A stretch of DNA of 64,000 nt from Plicaturopsis crispa FD-325 SS-3 (GCA_000827205.1 KN832562.1:591829-655828); one strand, 5' to 3'; shown: positions 11,751 to 24,119, counted from the first letter of the stretch. Notes: generated by a model not told the origin, from the sequence alone. A program made the numbers and translations.

Positions 11751-14102
11751 ATGAACCGGTCCATCCAGCACCGGAGCCTTCAGCCCACTGGCCCGCCGCC
11801 CACACAGGGTCCAAACCCGCAGCACAGCCATGCGCGCCTCAACGAGAGTTTCGAGGCCATCAAGCAGGAGTTCGACGGTCTCGCCGCAGATATGAACGTC
11901 CTCCGTAGCGAGCGTGACGAGTACCAGGGCAAAGGTGCGTTCCCTTCCCACTTTGTTTTTTATGCTATCTCATCGTATCGTGTGCAGTCGGGTCGCAGGT
12001 CAACGAACTCAACATCATCCGCCAATCCCTGTACGAGCTCGAGTCTCAGCACAGCAAAGTCCGCCAGCAGTACGAGGACGAGCTCGCGCGCGTCCGCGCC
12101 GAGTTGAACTCGGTTCGCCAGACTCAGGGTCTCCCGCCAGCTAGCGGGCCGTCACACACCCCCGTCGGCCTCGGTGCCACGCCGTCTGCGCTCCCAGGCC
12201 TCCCGCCCGCCCCGGGGCCGTCTAACTACTCTGATTCTTATTTTACCAGGGACAGAGAGCGGGAGCGCGACAGAGAGAGGGAAAGGGACAGGGACCGCGA
12301 GCGCGATCGTAGCATCGCCGACCGTGACCGGGATCGCGCGCCCGACCCGCGCGACCCCAAGCGCGCAAAGACCGAGCGCGCAAAGCCGGATCGCGAGCGC
12401 CCAGGTGCAGGTAACCATTTTCCGTCAAGCATCGCACGTTCCCCTCCGCCTCATCACCGTTACGCCCTCTCCCATCATGCTCTCCCTTCCCCTCCGCGTC
12501 CTTCATTAGAGCATTTTCCCAGCCCGAAACTCCCGCCCGCCCCGGGTCCGGGTATCCCGCCTTATCCGTCGCAAGCGGCAGGTCCCTCGGCGGTGGCAAC
12601 GCCAGGTGGCACGTCGAGTGCGCTGGTTCCCGCCGGCGCAGTGACGCCTAACGGCTGGCCCGACGACCTCGACCCGAACTCGTATCCGCCCGATCTGAAG
12701 AAGGAGGGGAGCGATTGGTTCGTGCTGTTCTATCCGAAGGTGAAGAGGGTGCTCGACGTGAGTTTGGTGCATACGCTGATGCATGAGAGGTGAGTACACC
12801 GCCACCGCCACACTATGATTCTGGTGACGAACGTTTCCTCAGTGTTGTATGCTGCGTGCGGTTCTCTGCGGATGGAAAGTACCTCGCGACGGGGTGCAAT
12901 CGCACTGCGCAGATCTATGACACCAAAACAGGGGCAAAAACTTGGTGCGTTCATTTTGCAGTATCAAGTGACTGGCGCTCATTTTCCTCAGCGTCTTGGT
13001 GGATGAATCTGCTGGCAAGGCCGGTGATTTGTATATACGAAGCGTGTGCTTCAGTCCCGACGGCAAATATCTCGCCACGGGCGCAGAGGACAAACAAATC
13101 AGGGTAAATTGAGCAAGTCCTGTTGTTTGGCAGTATCTTCTCAACTTACCGTCTGCTTCAGATCTGGGATATCGCAAAGAAGCGTATTCGCAACGTGTTC
13201 GACGGGCATCAGCAGGAAATCTACTCCCTCGACTTCTCGCTCGATGGAAGGCTGATTGTATCTGGCTCGGGAGACAAAACGGCGCGGATCTGGGACATGC
13301 ACGACGGGTCATCCAAGGTGCTCACGATCAACGACACCGACTCGCTCAACAACGACGCCGGCGTCACGTCCGTTGCCATCTCGCCCAACGGCCAACTCGT
13401 GGCTGCAGGGAGTCTCGATACCGTCGTTCGCCTATGGGACGTCGCCACAGGTGTGCTCGTCGAGCGGCTCCGAGGCCACAAAGATAGCGTTTACAGCGTA
13501 GCTTTTACCCCGGATGGGAAAGGGTTAGTTAGCGGGAGCTTGGATAAGACTTTGAAGTACTGGGACGTCAGTGGGTTGACGGCGAACGGCATCAAGAGCA
13601 GGAAGGAAGCTGCTAATGGAGGGCCCGTCAATGGTCCGGGAGGCGCGTCTAACGGAAAGAAGGACGAGAAGAGCAGTCCGTGTACGATGAACTTTACGGG
13701 GCATAAGGTGCGTAGAGTTATGGACGTGGCTAATGACCCTTTTGATTTACTTTTGTACCAGGATTATGTGCTTTCTGTAGCAGTATCGCATGATGGACAG
13801 TGGGTGGTGTCAGGCTCAAAAGACCGCGGTGTGCAGTTCTGGGACTCGCGCACAGCGACTGTGCATTGCATGTTGCAAGGCCATAAAAACTCTGGTGCGT
13901 TGGTCACACTCTTGTTTCATTGCACAGAAGAGCTAAACTACTATGGGCTCGCGCAGTCATCTCGATAGATTTGAGTCCCGCTGGAAATGTATTGGCGACG
14001 GGCAGTGGTGACTGGCAGGCCCGGATATGTGCGTATCTTCTGCTACAGACACGACCGCTATGCTAACGTGAATGTTTTGCAGGGAGCTACACGACGATAT
14101 AA
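11751..14102 (+). CDS. TUP1: General transcriptional co-repressor TUP1
   Basis: WD40 subunit of the Cyc8(Ssn6)-Tup1 co-repressor, acting in the nucleus on promoter-bound repressors and histones. The N-terminal tetramerisation domain is clear: [22 protein letters not shown], then [19 protein letters not shown] after an intron at about 11935-11987, then a coiled coil to SVRQTQG. A long Pro-rich and R-D/E-rich linker (about 12130-12650) leads to the motif [17 protein letters not shown] and a seven-bladed WD40 propeller with strong GH...WD repeats (for example [37 protein letters not shown]). The last intron splits Trp in ARIW, giving the ending ARIWSYTTI with the stop at 14100-14102. About 7 introns. 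The segment 12411-12508 begins GTAACC and ends TTAG and could be an in-frame retained intron, so linker length is uncertain. Confidence 0.92.
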
Positions 14103-14526
14103 AATAATGTTTTTGACGATACCCGGGCGTGTTTTGCCTCGCTTTCACCTGTATCAATTCTTGTTTCTGAACGTGTATGTAGACCAAGTTATACGACCAT
14201 CCGATCCCTACGACCCCCACCCTCGTTGCTATGCGTTTCCTTACCTGCTTTCTCTTCTCTTTGTCTTCACGCTCTCGAACGAATGTTAGTCGTGTGTTGC
14301 AATTTGCAAAATGTATCGATCCCTTCTTTGCTTGATATTCGAAGTGCTCAAGCGATCAGTCTCTTGACGACAATCGTCCGACAGTTCACGCGTTCGCGTC
14401 TATTTAGCCCGACTGCTGCTACTTACACTGGTAAGTTGCTAAAGCTTGCCGCTGAATTCTTATCATCTTTCTTGACCACCTTCCTGGATCTTCGCAGAAT
14501 AGTGCATTGAAGTCACATACCGCGAT
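14103..14526. other. Spacer between TUP1 and its paralogue
   Basis: 424 bases that must contain the TUP1 terminator and the promoter of the paralogue. It is T-rich, with no coding exon recognised and no visible remnant of a TUP1 N-terminal domain. Confidence 0.4.
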
Positions 14527-16033
14527 ATGTCGAGCGCAGGCGACTCCCTGGACCCCCTCTCCGTGCCCACAGACTTTGTCAAGGAGGGGAGAGATTGGCT
14601 CGCAGTCTTCAATCCGAAGGTGCCTCGGCAAATGGACGTGAGCCTCGTCAGTACATTCGTACATGACAGGTACGTTATTGTTGTTGGTGTCAAAGGCCAG
14701 AACTGACAGCCTCTGTGAATGCAGTATTATATGCAGCGTCAAGCTTTCACCCGACGCGTCCAAGCTTGCAGTGGGCTCAGATGGTGCCGTCTACCTGTAC
14801 GATCTCGTCGCGAATTCGAAGACGACGTACGTACACGAGCTTGAGTGGATGAGTGCTACACCAGTCTCATTCACGTATCCCATCCAGATTTGTGCTGGAG
14901 GGCGAAGAGGGGACGCGTAAATGTGCGCGAGGAGTAGCGTTCAGCCCCGATGGGCGTTTGGTCGTCGCAGGGTCTGAGGACAAGCTTATAAGGGTGCGCT
15001 TCAGATCCGCTAGCTCAGTTACGCGCTAGGAACTAATTGTTCGCGCAAGGTATGGTCGGTGGAGTCGGGGGAGCTCCTTCATACTCTGACCGGCCACCGG
15101 TCGGATGTATACGCGCTCGCGTTCACACCAACCCACCAACTCGTATCTGCATCTGGGGACCGCACGATTCGCCTTTGGGATCTATCGAAGCCGGAAAGCA
15201 TCCCTACGTGCAAAGTCTTGCTGCCAGCAGACAACCCAAACAAATCCAGCACGGCGTTTACGAGCGTTGCGGTATCTGCTGACGGGAAAACCGTTGCGGC
15301 CGGGTCCTTAGATGGAGCTGTGAGAGTATGGGCTCTTCAAGATCTTGCTGCACCTCCGGCTGCTGAGGCAACGGAGACGGACGGCGCAGAGCCCCTAGCA
15401 TTGGAGGAAGCAGGTGCGATGGTGGAACGGTTGCGGGGGCACACAGCTGCGGTATACAGCGTGCAATTCGTTCCTAGTCTTGGAGCGACAGATGCATTGT
15501 GCCTAGTCAGCGGCGCTATGGACAAGTGTCTAAAGCGCTGGGACGTCCGTTGGGATGACGACAAACGAGAAGATATTGGCGAAGGGCATGGTGAGCGCGG
15601 CAGCATATGCGTGAAGACACTCAATGGCCACAAAGTAAGTGATCTCTTTCCTGGCGGCTCCCATGGGTTAACCCTTGTGGGGACTGTGCAGGACTACATT
15701 TTGGCAGCTGCAACTGTCTGTGAAGGACGCAATTGGCGCGCTGCCTCTGCATCTAGAGATGGAAGTGTGAGGCTTTGGGACCTCCGCAGTGGCGTCGCAC
15801 AGCTTGTCATCCAAGGGCATAAGAATACCGGTATGCTGCACGGATAGCTGTGCGTAAATGACGAGACTGATACTGTGTCGCACAGTCACCTCCGTCGACC
15901 TGAGCGGCGACGGAAAGCTTTTGGTGTCAGGCAGTGGTGACAAGGAAGTCCGGATCTGTGAGTCTTCAGCTATATTGTTATCGCGTTTGGGCTTGAGCAT
16001 TGTTTTCCTGCAGGGCGTTACACAATTATCTGA
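14527..16033 (+). CDS. TUP1-like WD40 protein lacking the N-terminal domain
   Basis: Tandem paralogue of the neighbouring TUP1. It begins MSSAGDSLDPLSVPTDFVKE and goes on GRDWLAVFNPKVPRQMDVSL, aligning to the [17 protein letters not shown] segment at the start of the TUP1 propeller. Seven WD40-type repeats follow (for example AAGSEDKLIRVW, SASGDRTIRLWD, AAGSLDGAVRVW, SGAMDKCLKRWD, SASRDGSVRLWD, SGSGDKEVRIW). The last intron splits the Trp codon in the same place as in TUP1, ending RIWRYTII with the stop at 16031-16033. It has no tetramerisation helices and no Pro-rich linker, so it may be unable to join the Cyc8-Tup1 complex in the usual way. The conserved splice site argues for duplication of a spliced gene copy rather than a retrocopy. 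About 5 introns; no frame damage seen. Confidence 0.85.
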
Positions 16034-16233
16034 GGTCAATATGGGAGGCTGTGATATACAATCAATTGGCATACCGGACGGGATGCATATACCCTACACA
16101 TACCACACCGGATGGATGGATGGACTATCGTACAACGCTCGCTCTGTTGAGGACACTTACTATAACGGATTCATTATTCTACTTACTGCACACTGGCTTC
16201 ATGTCCCACAAAGTACGGGTTTAAATGTCCAAG

Positions 16234-17745
16234 TTATCGTTTGTCGTGTTGTTCCCGGGTGACAACCCAACCTACAATTATACCTAGTAATAATATAACG
16301 CCCCATATCCTAACGGTTTTTCCTGTCGACTTCACCGGATGATGTGCTTTCACGGGTGGTACGGCGGGGAGCTGCACGTTCGATGACTCGATGACGGGTA
16401 CAGGGCCGTCGTCCGCCTGCTCACTGGACGGTGCAGGAGAGTATGCCTCGGGAGAGACGACTTCGGCTTGCGCAACACCGCCGAAGAAGTCAGTAATGAG
16501 TGCGCGGTCGAGTGGCCGATTGAACAAATCGGCGCGTACACCCGCATGCGAGCGGATCTTGTCGAAAGTGTAAGAATCGAACTAAAGTAGGTGATGATCA
16601 GCAGACGGAGGAGGACTAAGGATAGTAAAACATACAAGGTCCTGCATCGTCGTCTGGCTTGTCTTGTTGATCCCCTCCATAAATTCGAGAACGTAATGAG
16701 TGAAGCTGTCAATGACCGCAACGCCAATATCGTTGTCATTCTCGTGCTTTGCGCCCTGGAGTCAGCTTTGATTTATTGTGTGAGGACCGGTAGCTTACCG
16801 AATACGAATTTTCGCCTAGAACTGATGAGCCTGTAGCGAGGATGTTGGGCGAGTAGAATTTCGAATACATGGTGTTGGCCTGGCATGTGTCGATCATGAA
16901 GAATATCTCATTGTATCTGAGTCTCCAAATCAATAATGCTCTCATTAGCATGTAATCCACGTACCGCTTCTTTTGCCACATTTGCTCGAACGCGTCGGCA
17001 ATGTCGAAAGCACTGATCTCTTCATTGTCTTGGAACTTGAGGAATTCGTTTCCACCGTGTCCAGTCATGTAGACGAAGATGTTCGAGCTTTCGTCTGTCA
17101 AGAGCCGTTTCGACCGCGGTACGGAAGGCTCCACGCGTCCTGAAACAAGCGATGGTGAGCTCTGATGGCATTGATAGATGCAGAACGCGCACCTGTCAAC
17201 ACTCGAATGAAGTTTTCGACAGTTACTTCGTACCCGCGGTAGTCAACCTCGATATTCTCGCCGTAAAGGTCCAGGTGACGACCTGCATTGGCGTAAACGC
17301 TCCCAGAGAATTTGTTTCTCGCGTTACACGCAACGTCGTCCGCCAGCATCAGGATAATATTCGAGTCTGGTATCCCTAAACGTTTCACTGTGCGATACCT
17401 GCAGTCTGTAAGTTACGAGTTTCATTTCTCGATGTCTCTGCTACATACATCCCCAGGGCATTTGCCATATGCTAGTGTACATGAGTACCAAGTAACACAT
17501 GGTTAGGTAGAACGCACGCGATAATTGAACCAGTATCGAGACGAGCAGACAAGCACGGCCCAATTGTTGGTGTGCGTCGAGCCGCTACTGTCGCCATTTT
17601 GCCCAAAGAAGTCGCGTATGGCCTCCTCTTGTCCTGGGTCATATCCTACCACGCCATGAGTCCAGCTCGCAATGGAGAGTAGCAAATTAAGGACCAGCGA
17701 GAGTAAAACCATGGTCAATGCATTGAGCAAGACGGCCTTACTCAT
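16234..17745 (-). CDS. GPI8: GPI-anchor transamidase catalytic subunit (GPI8/PIG-K)
   Basis: Caspase-like (C13) cysteine protease of the endoplasmic reticulum that cleaves the C-terminal signal of precursor proteins and transfers them to the GPI anchor. It starts at 17745 with a hydrophobic signal sequence ([19 protein letters not shown]). The mature domain opens [18 protein letters not shown]. The catalytic His lies in YMTGHGG (about 17055) and the catalytic Cys in [10 protein letters not shown] (about 16880-16910). The C-terminus has a Pro/Ser-rich lumenal stalk, one transmembrane helix ([15 protein letters not shown]) and a short basic tail. At least five introns of about 50-60 nt. Length and architecture match the family. 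It converges with the TUP1-like gene, with 200 bases between stops. Confidence 0.93.
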
Positions 17746-17820
17746 TCAGCCTGCCCAAAGCAAGCGGAGTTCCAATTGCTCTCATCCTCTTACCGTCACT
17801 TTCAGTTTCACAGCGTCGTA

Positions 17821-19059
17821 ATGCAGGGTAAGTATGCTTTCTATCTGTCGAGGACCAGCTAAATGACGGGAGTATAGGTCTCGCTGCATACGAAGATGAT
17901 TCGGAATCAGAAGACAGGAATAAATCCCCGTCGTCTTCGACGGCTGCTACCCCCAGTACAAATGTGAGGACTTTCACTCCCGCACCCGTGCTGGCCGTTT
18001 CCCTCTTTGTTCGCTGTTCTTTCCGGCTCGGATAGGATAAATCGCTGAAGAACACATCTCATACACCCTCAGACGGTTCGTCCAATATTCTCACGTGCAT
18101 AGCGGTTGAGCTAAGTTGTTTTCTTCAGCCGCACGACGACTGCCAAAGTCCCAGGTCATAATTCGCCGACCCCCTGCACAGCTCAGGAGCCAGACTCGTG
18201 CGCACATATCTGATGACATTGTGGACGAGGAGCAGGGATTGGGGTCTACGTCCGATCTCACGAACGCTATGTCTACATCGAGCCTTGACCAGGCGACCGA
18301 TGAGCTTGCTCGCATACGCGCGTTGCTTCTGCCTCCGCCCATTCCAGGTGTCGAGGACTGGGGCATTCCTCCAGAATCGACCGACCCATGTGACCCTGCT
18401 ATTGAGGTAAGTGTTCGTCCATTCCTTCGCGACACAAAACGCTCAACATTTTATCGCAGACGAAGCTCGCCCAGTTTCATACGCTAAAACGAGATGCCAC
18501 AAATCCAAAACACTTCAACGATTCTCTAATGTCGAATCGCTCCTTTCGGAATCCACATCTGTATGCCAAACTGGTCGAGTTTGTCGACGTCGATGAGCGG
18601 ACGACGAACTTTCCGCGCGACCTCTGGGACCCGGATGATGTGAAGGATGAGTGGTTTGCAGACCGAATCGGTACGTGATGTCACCTCGCATGTGAGCTCG
18701 TGTTCATGCCATCTGCATCTTTGCCCTTTTCGTGCTGCACCTTGCTACTATCACTGGTCTACGCTTCCTGGCATCCAACCTCGTTCACACCGCCAAACTC
18801 CTTGGACACCAAAGCCGAGCAGCAAAAGGCTCGCTCCGAGCACCAGGCGGCTGCACAGAGCTCGGGAAAGCGGTCACAGATCGACTTCACCTCGTTTTCA
18901 AAATCGTCTGCTGGCGTGCAGACGAAGTCTACGGCCGCGGTACAGACGCATGCAGGCCGAGAAAAGGAGCTAGGCTCAGGGAAGAAGAGCCGGTTCCAAC
19001 CGTACGGGAGTGCCGGCGGTGCGTACACGAAAGAACGCGAGAGGAACCGATGGAAATAG
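17821..19059 (+). CDS. HCNGP/SAP30BP-family nuclear protein
   Basis: Member of the HCNGP family (human SAP30BP), nuclear proteins linked to transcriptional repression and splicing. The start ATG at 17821 is followed by an intron after seven bases; then [20 protein letters not shown], the acidic N-terminus typical of the family. The conserved HCNGP core reads [18 protein letters not shown], then [18 protein letters not shown], then [17 protein letters not shown], corresponding to the FRNPSIYEKL...NYPKDMFDP block of animal proteins. The tail is basic and ends [20 protein letters not shown]. It starts 75 bases from the divergent GPI8 start, so they share a very short promoter. The second and third introns (about 17965-18130) could not be joined in frame with certainty, so that part of the model is approximate. 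Confidence 0.8.
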
Positions 19060-19366
19060 TGACTTGTGCCGTGCTATCTTGTTGCTCTCCTCGATTTGGT
19101 TGGATATATGCTGTTGGAAATGTCTGGCGAATCTGTCCTGCTCCGCTGTTTTTGCTTTCGCGCGATCTATCTCCTTCGCTTGGAATATGCTCGGTGCTGT
19201 CTCCTGTGGACCGGATCAATGTGGTACTCCTGATTCAATGTGAATTCACGGACAGACAACTTTGGCGCATAGAATGTTGGTGATTCTCCATATCGTGACG
19301 CGTCTCTTCGACACAGACCGCGTCCTGCAAACCTGCAAACACAATTTCTATCGCCACCCTCCCAAC

Positions 19367-20005
19367 ATGGCGCCGTACTTTCTCTCTCTAAACAAGAGCG
19401 CCATCATTGTTGTCACACCACCAAACAAGTCTAGCACGCTAGAGGACATTCAGAACGATATAGACGCGTCTCATAGTGAACCGGTGAAATTCGTGCAAGT
19501 CTTCATCGGAACATCCGTGCGGTGCGTATTCCTCAACTCATGTGCATGAACATGATCATGTCCACTGTTTCTCATCTACCACACACTCCTTCGCGCGTGA
19601 AGACCGTCGGTAGACGTGCTAGCTGCTTTCTTCCTGGCGCAAGCTGACATTACGGTATGCTGCGGGGTTCTCTTCATATTTTGACATGCTCACGCGTTGC
19701 GTACGACTGTAGCGCGTAATCGAAAGTCTCGCAATCGCTACGATAAACGACGCCTGCGACGAAGCTGCGATACTAGCTGAACCGACGTTCGTACTCCAGG
19801 GAGATGGGTTCACCCTGCTAGGCAGTGAGTGCTACATGAATGCTTCCCCAACCTTTTCCGAAGTATACTTACTTCCGCACGATGCGTCCTAGAACGCCAC
19901 GCATGGCCCTATGGGCAAAAGTGGCTCTTGGGGTGGGGTGAAGAGGATATGGTTCCCTGCGAACATAAATGGGTGTTCACGTTCGAGGTCACTCAGCTGG
20001 ACTAA
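19367..20005 (+). CDS. Hypothetical protein, four exons
   Basis: Unrecognised protein. From the ATG at 19367 (MAPYFLSLNKSAIIVVTPPN) the model joins exons 19367-19521, about 19606-19660, about 19713-19830 and 19892-20005 through GT...AG introns, reading on as DVLAAFFLAQADITRVIESL and ending KWVFTFEVTQLD with the stop at 20003-20005. The continuous frame across three introns, plus Trp/Gly-rich segments (RHAWPYGQKWLLGWGEED), support a real gene. There is no signal peptide, membrane helix or motif that I can name. An ATG upstream at 19262 is also in frame but its extension looks non-coding. Confidence 0.5.
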
Positions 20006-20536
20006 GGCGGCGTGCGCTTGCATTCGTGGTGACTTTCATGACTTTTGGACTCAAGGCGCGGACTCGGACCTGTATAACTGTTCTCTCTTCCATGGTGCCT
20101 CTCGGTTGTAACATTAACATTATTCTTATGGTCATATTGATCAACATTTGGAGAACTGAACACGAGACTGACCAGGTACTCACAGCGTACTGACAGGCTC
20201 GGGACTCTGCTATCCTTGTGGATCCCGCCGCTTTCAATCGGTCGTCAGCCTTCAGTTTTCTTCAGTTCTCAAGCATATGATGGTCCGCTCGAGTGTTCAT
20301 ACAAGGTGAGCAGTAAGTGATTTATGCTACATGCTGCTTGAGCGCTGTTATTTTTGTCTTCAGCACTGTCCAAAGCCATGGCGGCCATTAAGGGGTACCC
20401 GGACCGTTGAGACCGCCATCCGGGCCGGCCTGTTAACGGATCCAGGTGCTATAAAGTTCGAGTCCAAATGACCCCCGCACTCCCCCACACCCCTCGTTAA
20501 ATCCCCGCTTCTCTCAACGCAAGCGCCTTGACAAAA
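20006..20536. other. Intergenic region
   Basis: 530 bases between the hypothetical gene and the dehydratase. The section just before 20537 is C-rich on the plus strand, as expected for a leader. No exon or RNA gene recognised. Confidence 0.4.
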
Positions 20537-22529
20537 ATGTCTGTAAAAATCACACACTTTGAGATCCATGGTGCGCACTGACTTGAACCGCTTTACGAAC
20601 ACGCCCTCATCGTCCGTTACTCCTCTACAGATGTCAGGTTTCCGACCTCGCTGACGGGAGATGGAACCGATGCGATGTGCGTACCTTTATATACATGACG
20701 AACTGTGCAAGATCGCTCACTTGATCGCGTAGGAACACGGACTGCGACTACTCGTCCGCGTACATCTCCCTACACACTTCGTCCGACCTCACAGGGTACG
20801 GCATGACCTTCACGATCGGCCGCGGAAACGACATTGTGTGTACAACGCCAAGTCTTCTTGCATGTGTCTGACAGCAATCTAGGTCTGTGCCGCGATTAAG
20901 GAGGTCGCAAATAGGCTAGTGGGCAAAGACACGGAGGAATTATTTGCAGACATGGGCAAGGCATGGGACTACCTTACTGCCGACCCCCAACTGCGATGGT
21001 AAGCGTATTTTCTCTGTGCTGCTCTCCATCTCTGACACCAACCTCATAGGATCGGCCCGGAGAAGGGAGTTGTGCATATTGCTACAGGTGCCGTCGACAA
21101 CGCGCTATGGGACATGTACGCGCGCTCGCGTTCGAAACCCCTGTGGAAGCTCATTGTGGACATGTCTCCCGTGTGTTTCAAAGCGTTCTTTACACCCTTC
21201 ACATCACTAACAGGACTCATAGGAGGAGATCGTACGCTCTGCCGCGTTCCGGTATATCACGGACGCGATTACGAAGGAGGAGGCACTTGCGCTGCTCAAA
21301 GAAAAGGAGGCAGGTAAAAAGGATCGCGAGCAGCTCGTTCGGAACAGTGGGTCAGTGTCTTCATCTCTCGAGTCAAATCAGCATAGCTCATAGCATGCAT
21401 ACAGATACCCCGCATACGTCACATCTGCCGGATGGCTTGGTATGCAATCGTATGATTTCTCTCTAGGCGTCGACTTACACCTTGTTAGGATACTCGGACG
21501 AAAAGATCTCGCGTCTAACAAAAGAGGCCGTCGCTGCAGGGTTCAACCACTTCAAGATGAAGGTCGGCGCAAACCAGGCAGACGACCTCCGTCGCGGGAA
21601 ACTCATTCGGTCTATCATCGATGACCCACAATACCTCCCGCCAACACACAAACCTCTCGACCCTAACAGTGAGGCGCTGAAAGGGAAGAACGCGGGCCCG
21701 ACAGGCGCCGTGTTCATGATCGACGCGAACCAGGTCTGGGACGTCAAGGAGGCGATCGACTATGTCAAGGGTCTCCAAGAGATCAAGCCATGGTATGGAA
21801 CATCTCCGCCTTTCTTCTGTATGCGTCTCACAAATCCGACCCTCAGGTTCATCGAAGAACCGACCGCTCCAGACGACGCGCTCGGGCACGCAGCAATCCG
21901 CAAGGGGCTGGCACCGTACGGAATCGGCGTCGCGACGGGCGAGCACGCGCACAACCGCATCGTGTTCAAGCAGCTCCTGCAGGCGCAAGCGATCGACGTA
22001 GTCCAGATCGACTCGTGCCGCCTCGCAGGCGTCAGCGAGGTGCTCAGCGTCCTGCTTATGGCCGCGAAGTTCGGCGTGCCCGTGTGCCCGCACGCGGGCG
22101 GCGTCGGGCTTTGCGAGTATGTCATCCACCTTAGGTGTGTGCCCTTTTCTATTTCCCTCTTTCCCTTTTTATTGTGTAGACGGACGCTAATGCGCGGTCG
22201 GGGTGGCAGCTTGATAGATTATATCGCGGTGTCCGGGTCGATAGAGAAGAACGTACTCGAGTTCGTGGACCACCTCCATGAACACTTCGTTACGCCGTGC
22301 TCTATCAACTCGAACGGTCGCTATAACGTGCCCAGCAATCCCACTGAGGGATATAGGTGTGTTCATACGCCGATCTAGTTGACAGCCTGTCTACTGATGA
22401 TGACGCTACAGTATCGAGATGCACAAGTCGAGTATCGCGGCATACGAATGGCCGCATGGGTCGTACTGGGTCAACGACTATCCCGCAGAGAAGGCTAAGG
22501 TCGATGCTGCCAAGGCCGCGGCAAAGTAA
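20537..22529 (+). CDS. Enolase-superfamily sugar-acid dehydratase (L-fuconate dehydratase / ENOSF1-like)
   Basis: Mandelate racemase subgroup enzyme that dehydrates acid sugars such as L-fuconate (or a related aldonate) to 2-keto-3-deoxy acids using Mg2+. It starts MSVKITHFEIHDVRFPTSLT, with the first intron inside the His-Asp junction. The capping domain includes DCDYSSAYISLHTSSDLTGY and KGVVHIATGAVDNALWDMYA. The barrel shows the Lys motif FNHFKMKVG, metal ligands in FMIDANQVWD, FIEEPTAPDD and GVATGEHAHNR, and the catalytic His segment PVCPHAGGVGLCEYV. It ends GSYWVNDYPAEKAKVDAAKA at 22529. About nine introns. All expected catalytic residues are present. The closest families are animal ENOSF1 and fungal L-galactonate dehydratase; motifs alone cannot fix the substrate. 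Confidence 0.9.
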
Positions 22530-22763
22530 GAGGTGGGATATGGCCCAATAATATTGAAGCGCTGGACTATGTACGCTAGCGTAGGATCCCAAGACATTTA
22601 CTGGGTGTATGTATTGTTACATTTATGCTGTTCTTCATGCATGGATCACTGTTTGAAACCCCTTGGGCCTGAGAGATCATGAGAGCAAAGCATAAGACTA
22701 TTATTTGAATGATACAACGAACCCACTATGAATACATACAACCCGTGTAAGAATCAGCAAGCG

Positions 22764-24119
22764 CTACGATCCCTCCTCCGCTTCACGTATCTCCCGTTCT
22801 AACCTCTCCCTTTCCGCCTGGCGCATCCGCATTAACGTTAAGCTTTCATAGTCGATGCCAGCCACGGTGGATGTCCGTGGGGGAGGCGCTGCGACATCCG
22901 GCTGCCACACCAATATGTCAATATCATCGAGGCAAAAGGAGGGAAGGGAGAAAGACGTACAAACGAGTCCGGGAACGACGAGAATGGGCCAGAATCTGAG
23001 GGTTTCGTACTGGACTGTGTCTTGGTCTCGTTGGTCGCGGGCGCGGGCGATTTGGATTTGGATTTTGAGCCGTCCCCCAATCCCCCAAGTTCTCCCCTCG
23101 CCTTCAGCCAGCCCAATATTGCAGGTTCGGAGCCACCTGCCCAACCGATTTCAATGCCGGCCAGGCCACGTTCAGGCCGCCCGGACGCGCAGACTGCGGC
23201 GAATGCATGCCCGAGTTGTCGGAAAGGAACGAGTGCGGTGGTCTTTTTTGGTTTCTTGCCTGTTGAGTTGTAGTTAGATGCTAGAAATATACGGGGGATG
23301 AAAGCAACGCACCGGGCTTTGCGGGGCCTGGAGTGGAGAGAACGATAGATTCGGTATCGGTAGGACCAAGAGCGGAGAGAAGGGTTGACAGTGCGCCTGG
23401 AGTGGTGAGTGAGGGATGGGCCAACAGCGCGTATTTTAGGCGAACGGTCGTATCGAGATCACCTGTAAGCAAGCTTCAGAACGTCTCTGTGTTTTGATAG
23501 ATGCGGCGCGTACCTATTGCCGGAGGCGCGTTTTCCTCCTCCCTCTTCAACCTCTCTTTCTCAGCCTCCTCGTCTCGCCGCCTTACCTCCTCTTCCATCT
23601 CTGCGCGCCGTTTCCGTCCCTCCTCCTTTATTCGCTCCTCCTCATTATGCCGCTCAATTTCACTCTTCTGTTTCTCCACCCGCGCCTTCTTGTGTGCGCG
23701 CTCGCGTTCCTCCAGTTCCTCTACGAGGTTCTTCCGTTTTGCGTCATAGTTCGAAAACCGTTCCTTCCGGGCGAGCACAATGCGCAGCTTCGCGTCGAGT
23801 GCGAGCCGCCGTAATGGGTCGAGTAGAAGCTCATATGCCTGATTCAGCTCGTGGAATTTTCTGGCTGCGCGCTGCTTAGTGTTACGGGTAGGCGTGAAGT
23901 AAGCACCTGGACGCACCTGCATCAGGGTTGTTACGATTCTATGTACAATTAACGGTTAGCGAGGATCATGTATTGCGAATTGACACTACTCACCCGGTCA
24001 GGATGGACTTTGAGAGAGCGCTGCCGATACGCCGTCTTTATTTCCTGGTCCGTAGATTCCATCTTCACCTCGAGGAGCTCGTAAGCATTGAGCTCCTCCG
24101 GATTTGCGGTGGGGGCCAT
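22764..24119 (-). CDS. DNAJC17/Cwf23-like J-domain protein
   Basis: Spliceosome-associated type III J-protein. The N-terminal J domain has NPEELNAYELLEVKMESTDQ, a helix II of TAYRQRSLKVHPD and the intact HPD triad that activates Hsp70 ATPase. A 22-nt exon at 23917-23938 encodes NRNNPDA and is needed to link HPDR to ARKFHELNQAYELLLDP. A long charged coiled coil follows (ELEERERAHKKARVEKQKSE and on, with many Glu/Arg). The C-terminal part (LGHAFAAVCASG...GIEIGWAGG) fits the divergent RNA-recognition fold of DNAJC17, and the protein ends MRMRQAERERLEREIREAEE. I start it at 24119 (MAPTANPEE); an ATG 42 bases upstream (24161) is in frame. The 3' end is 234 bases from the dehydratase stop. Confidence 0.88.
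23917..23938 (-). other. 22-nt microexon in the J domain
   Basis: Exon of 22 nt encoding NRNNPDA, flanked by an acceptor TAG and donor GTGCGT. Without it the loop after HPD would be out of frame with the ARKFHELNQAYELL helix. The downstream acceptor is at the CAG just before CCAGAAAATTC. Confidence 0.75.
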
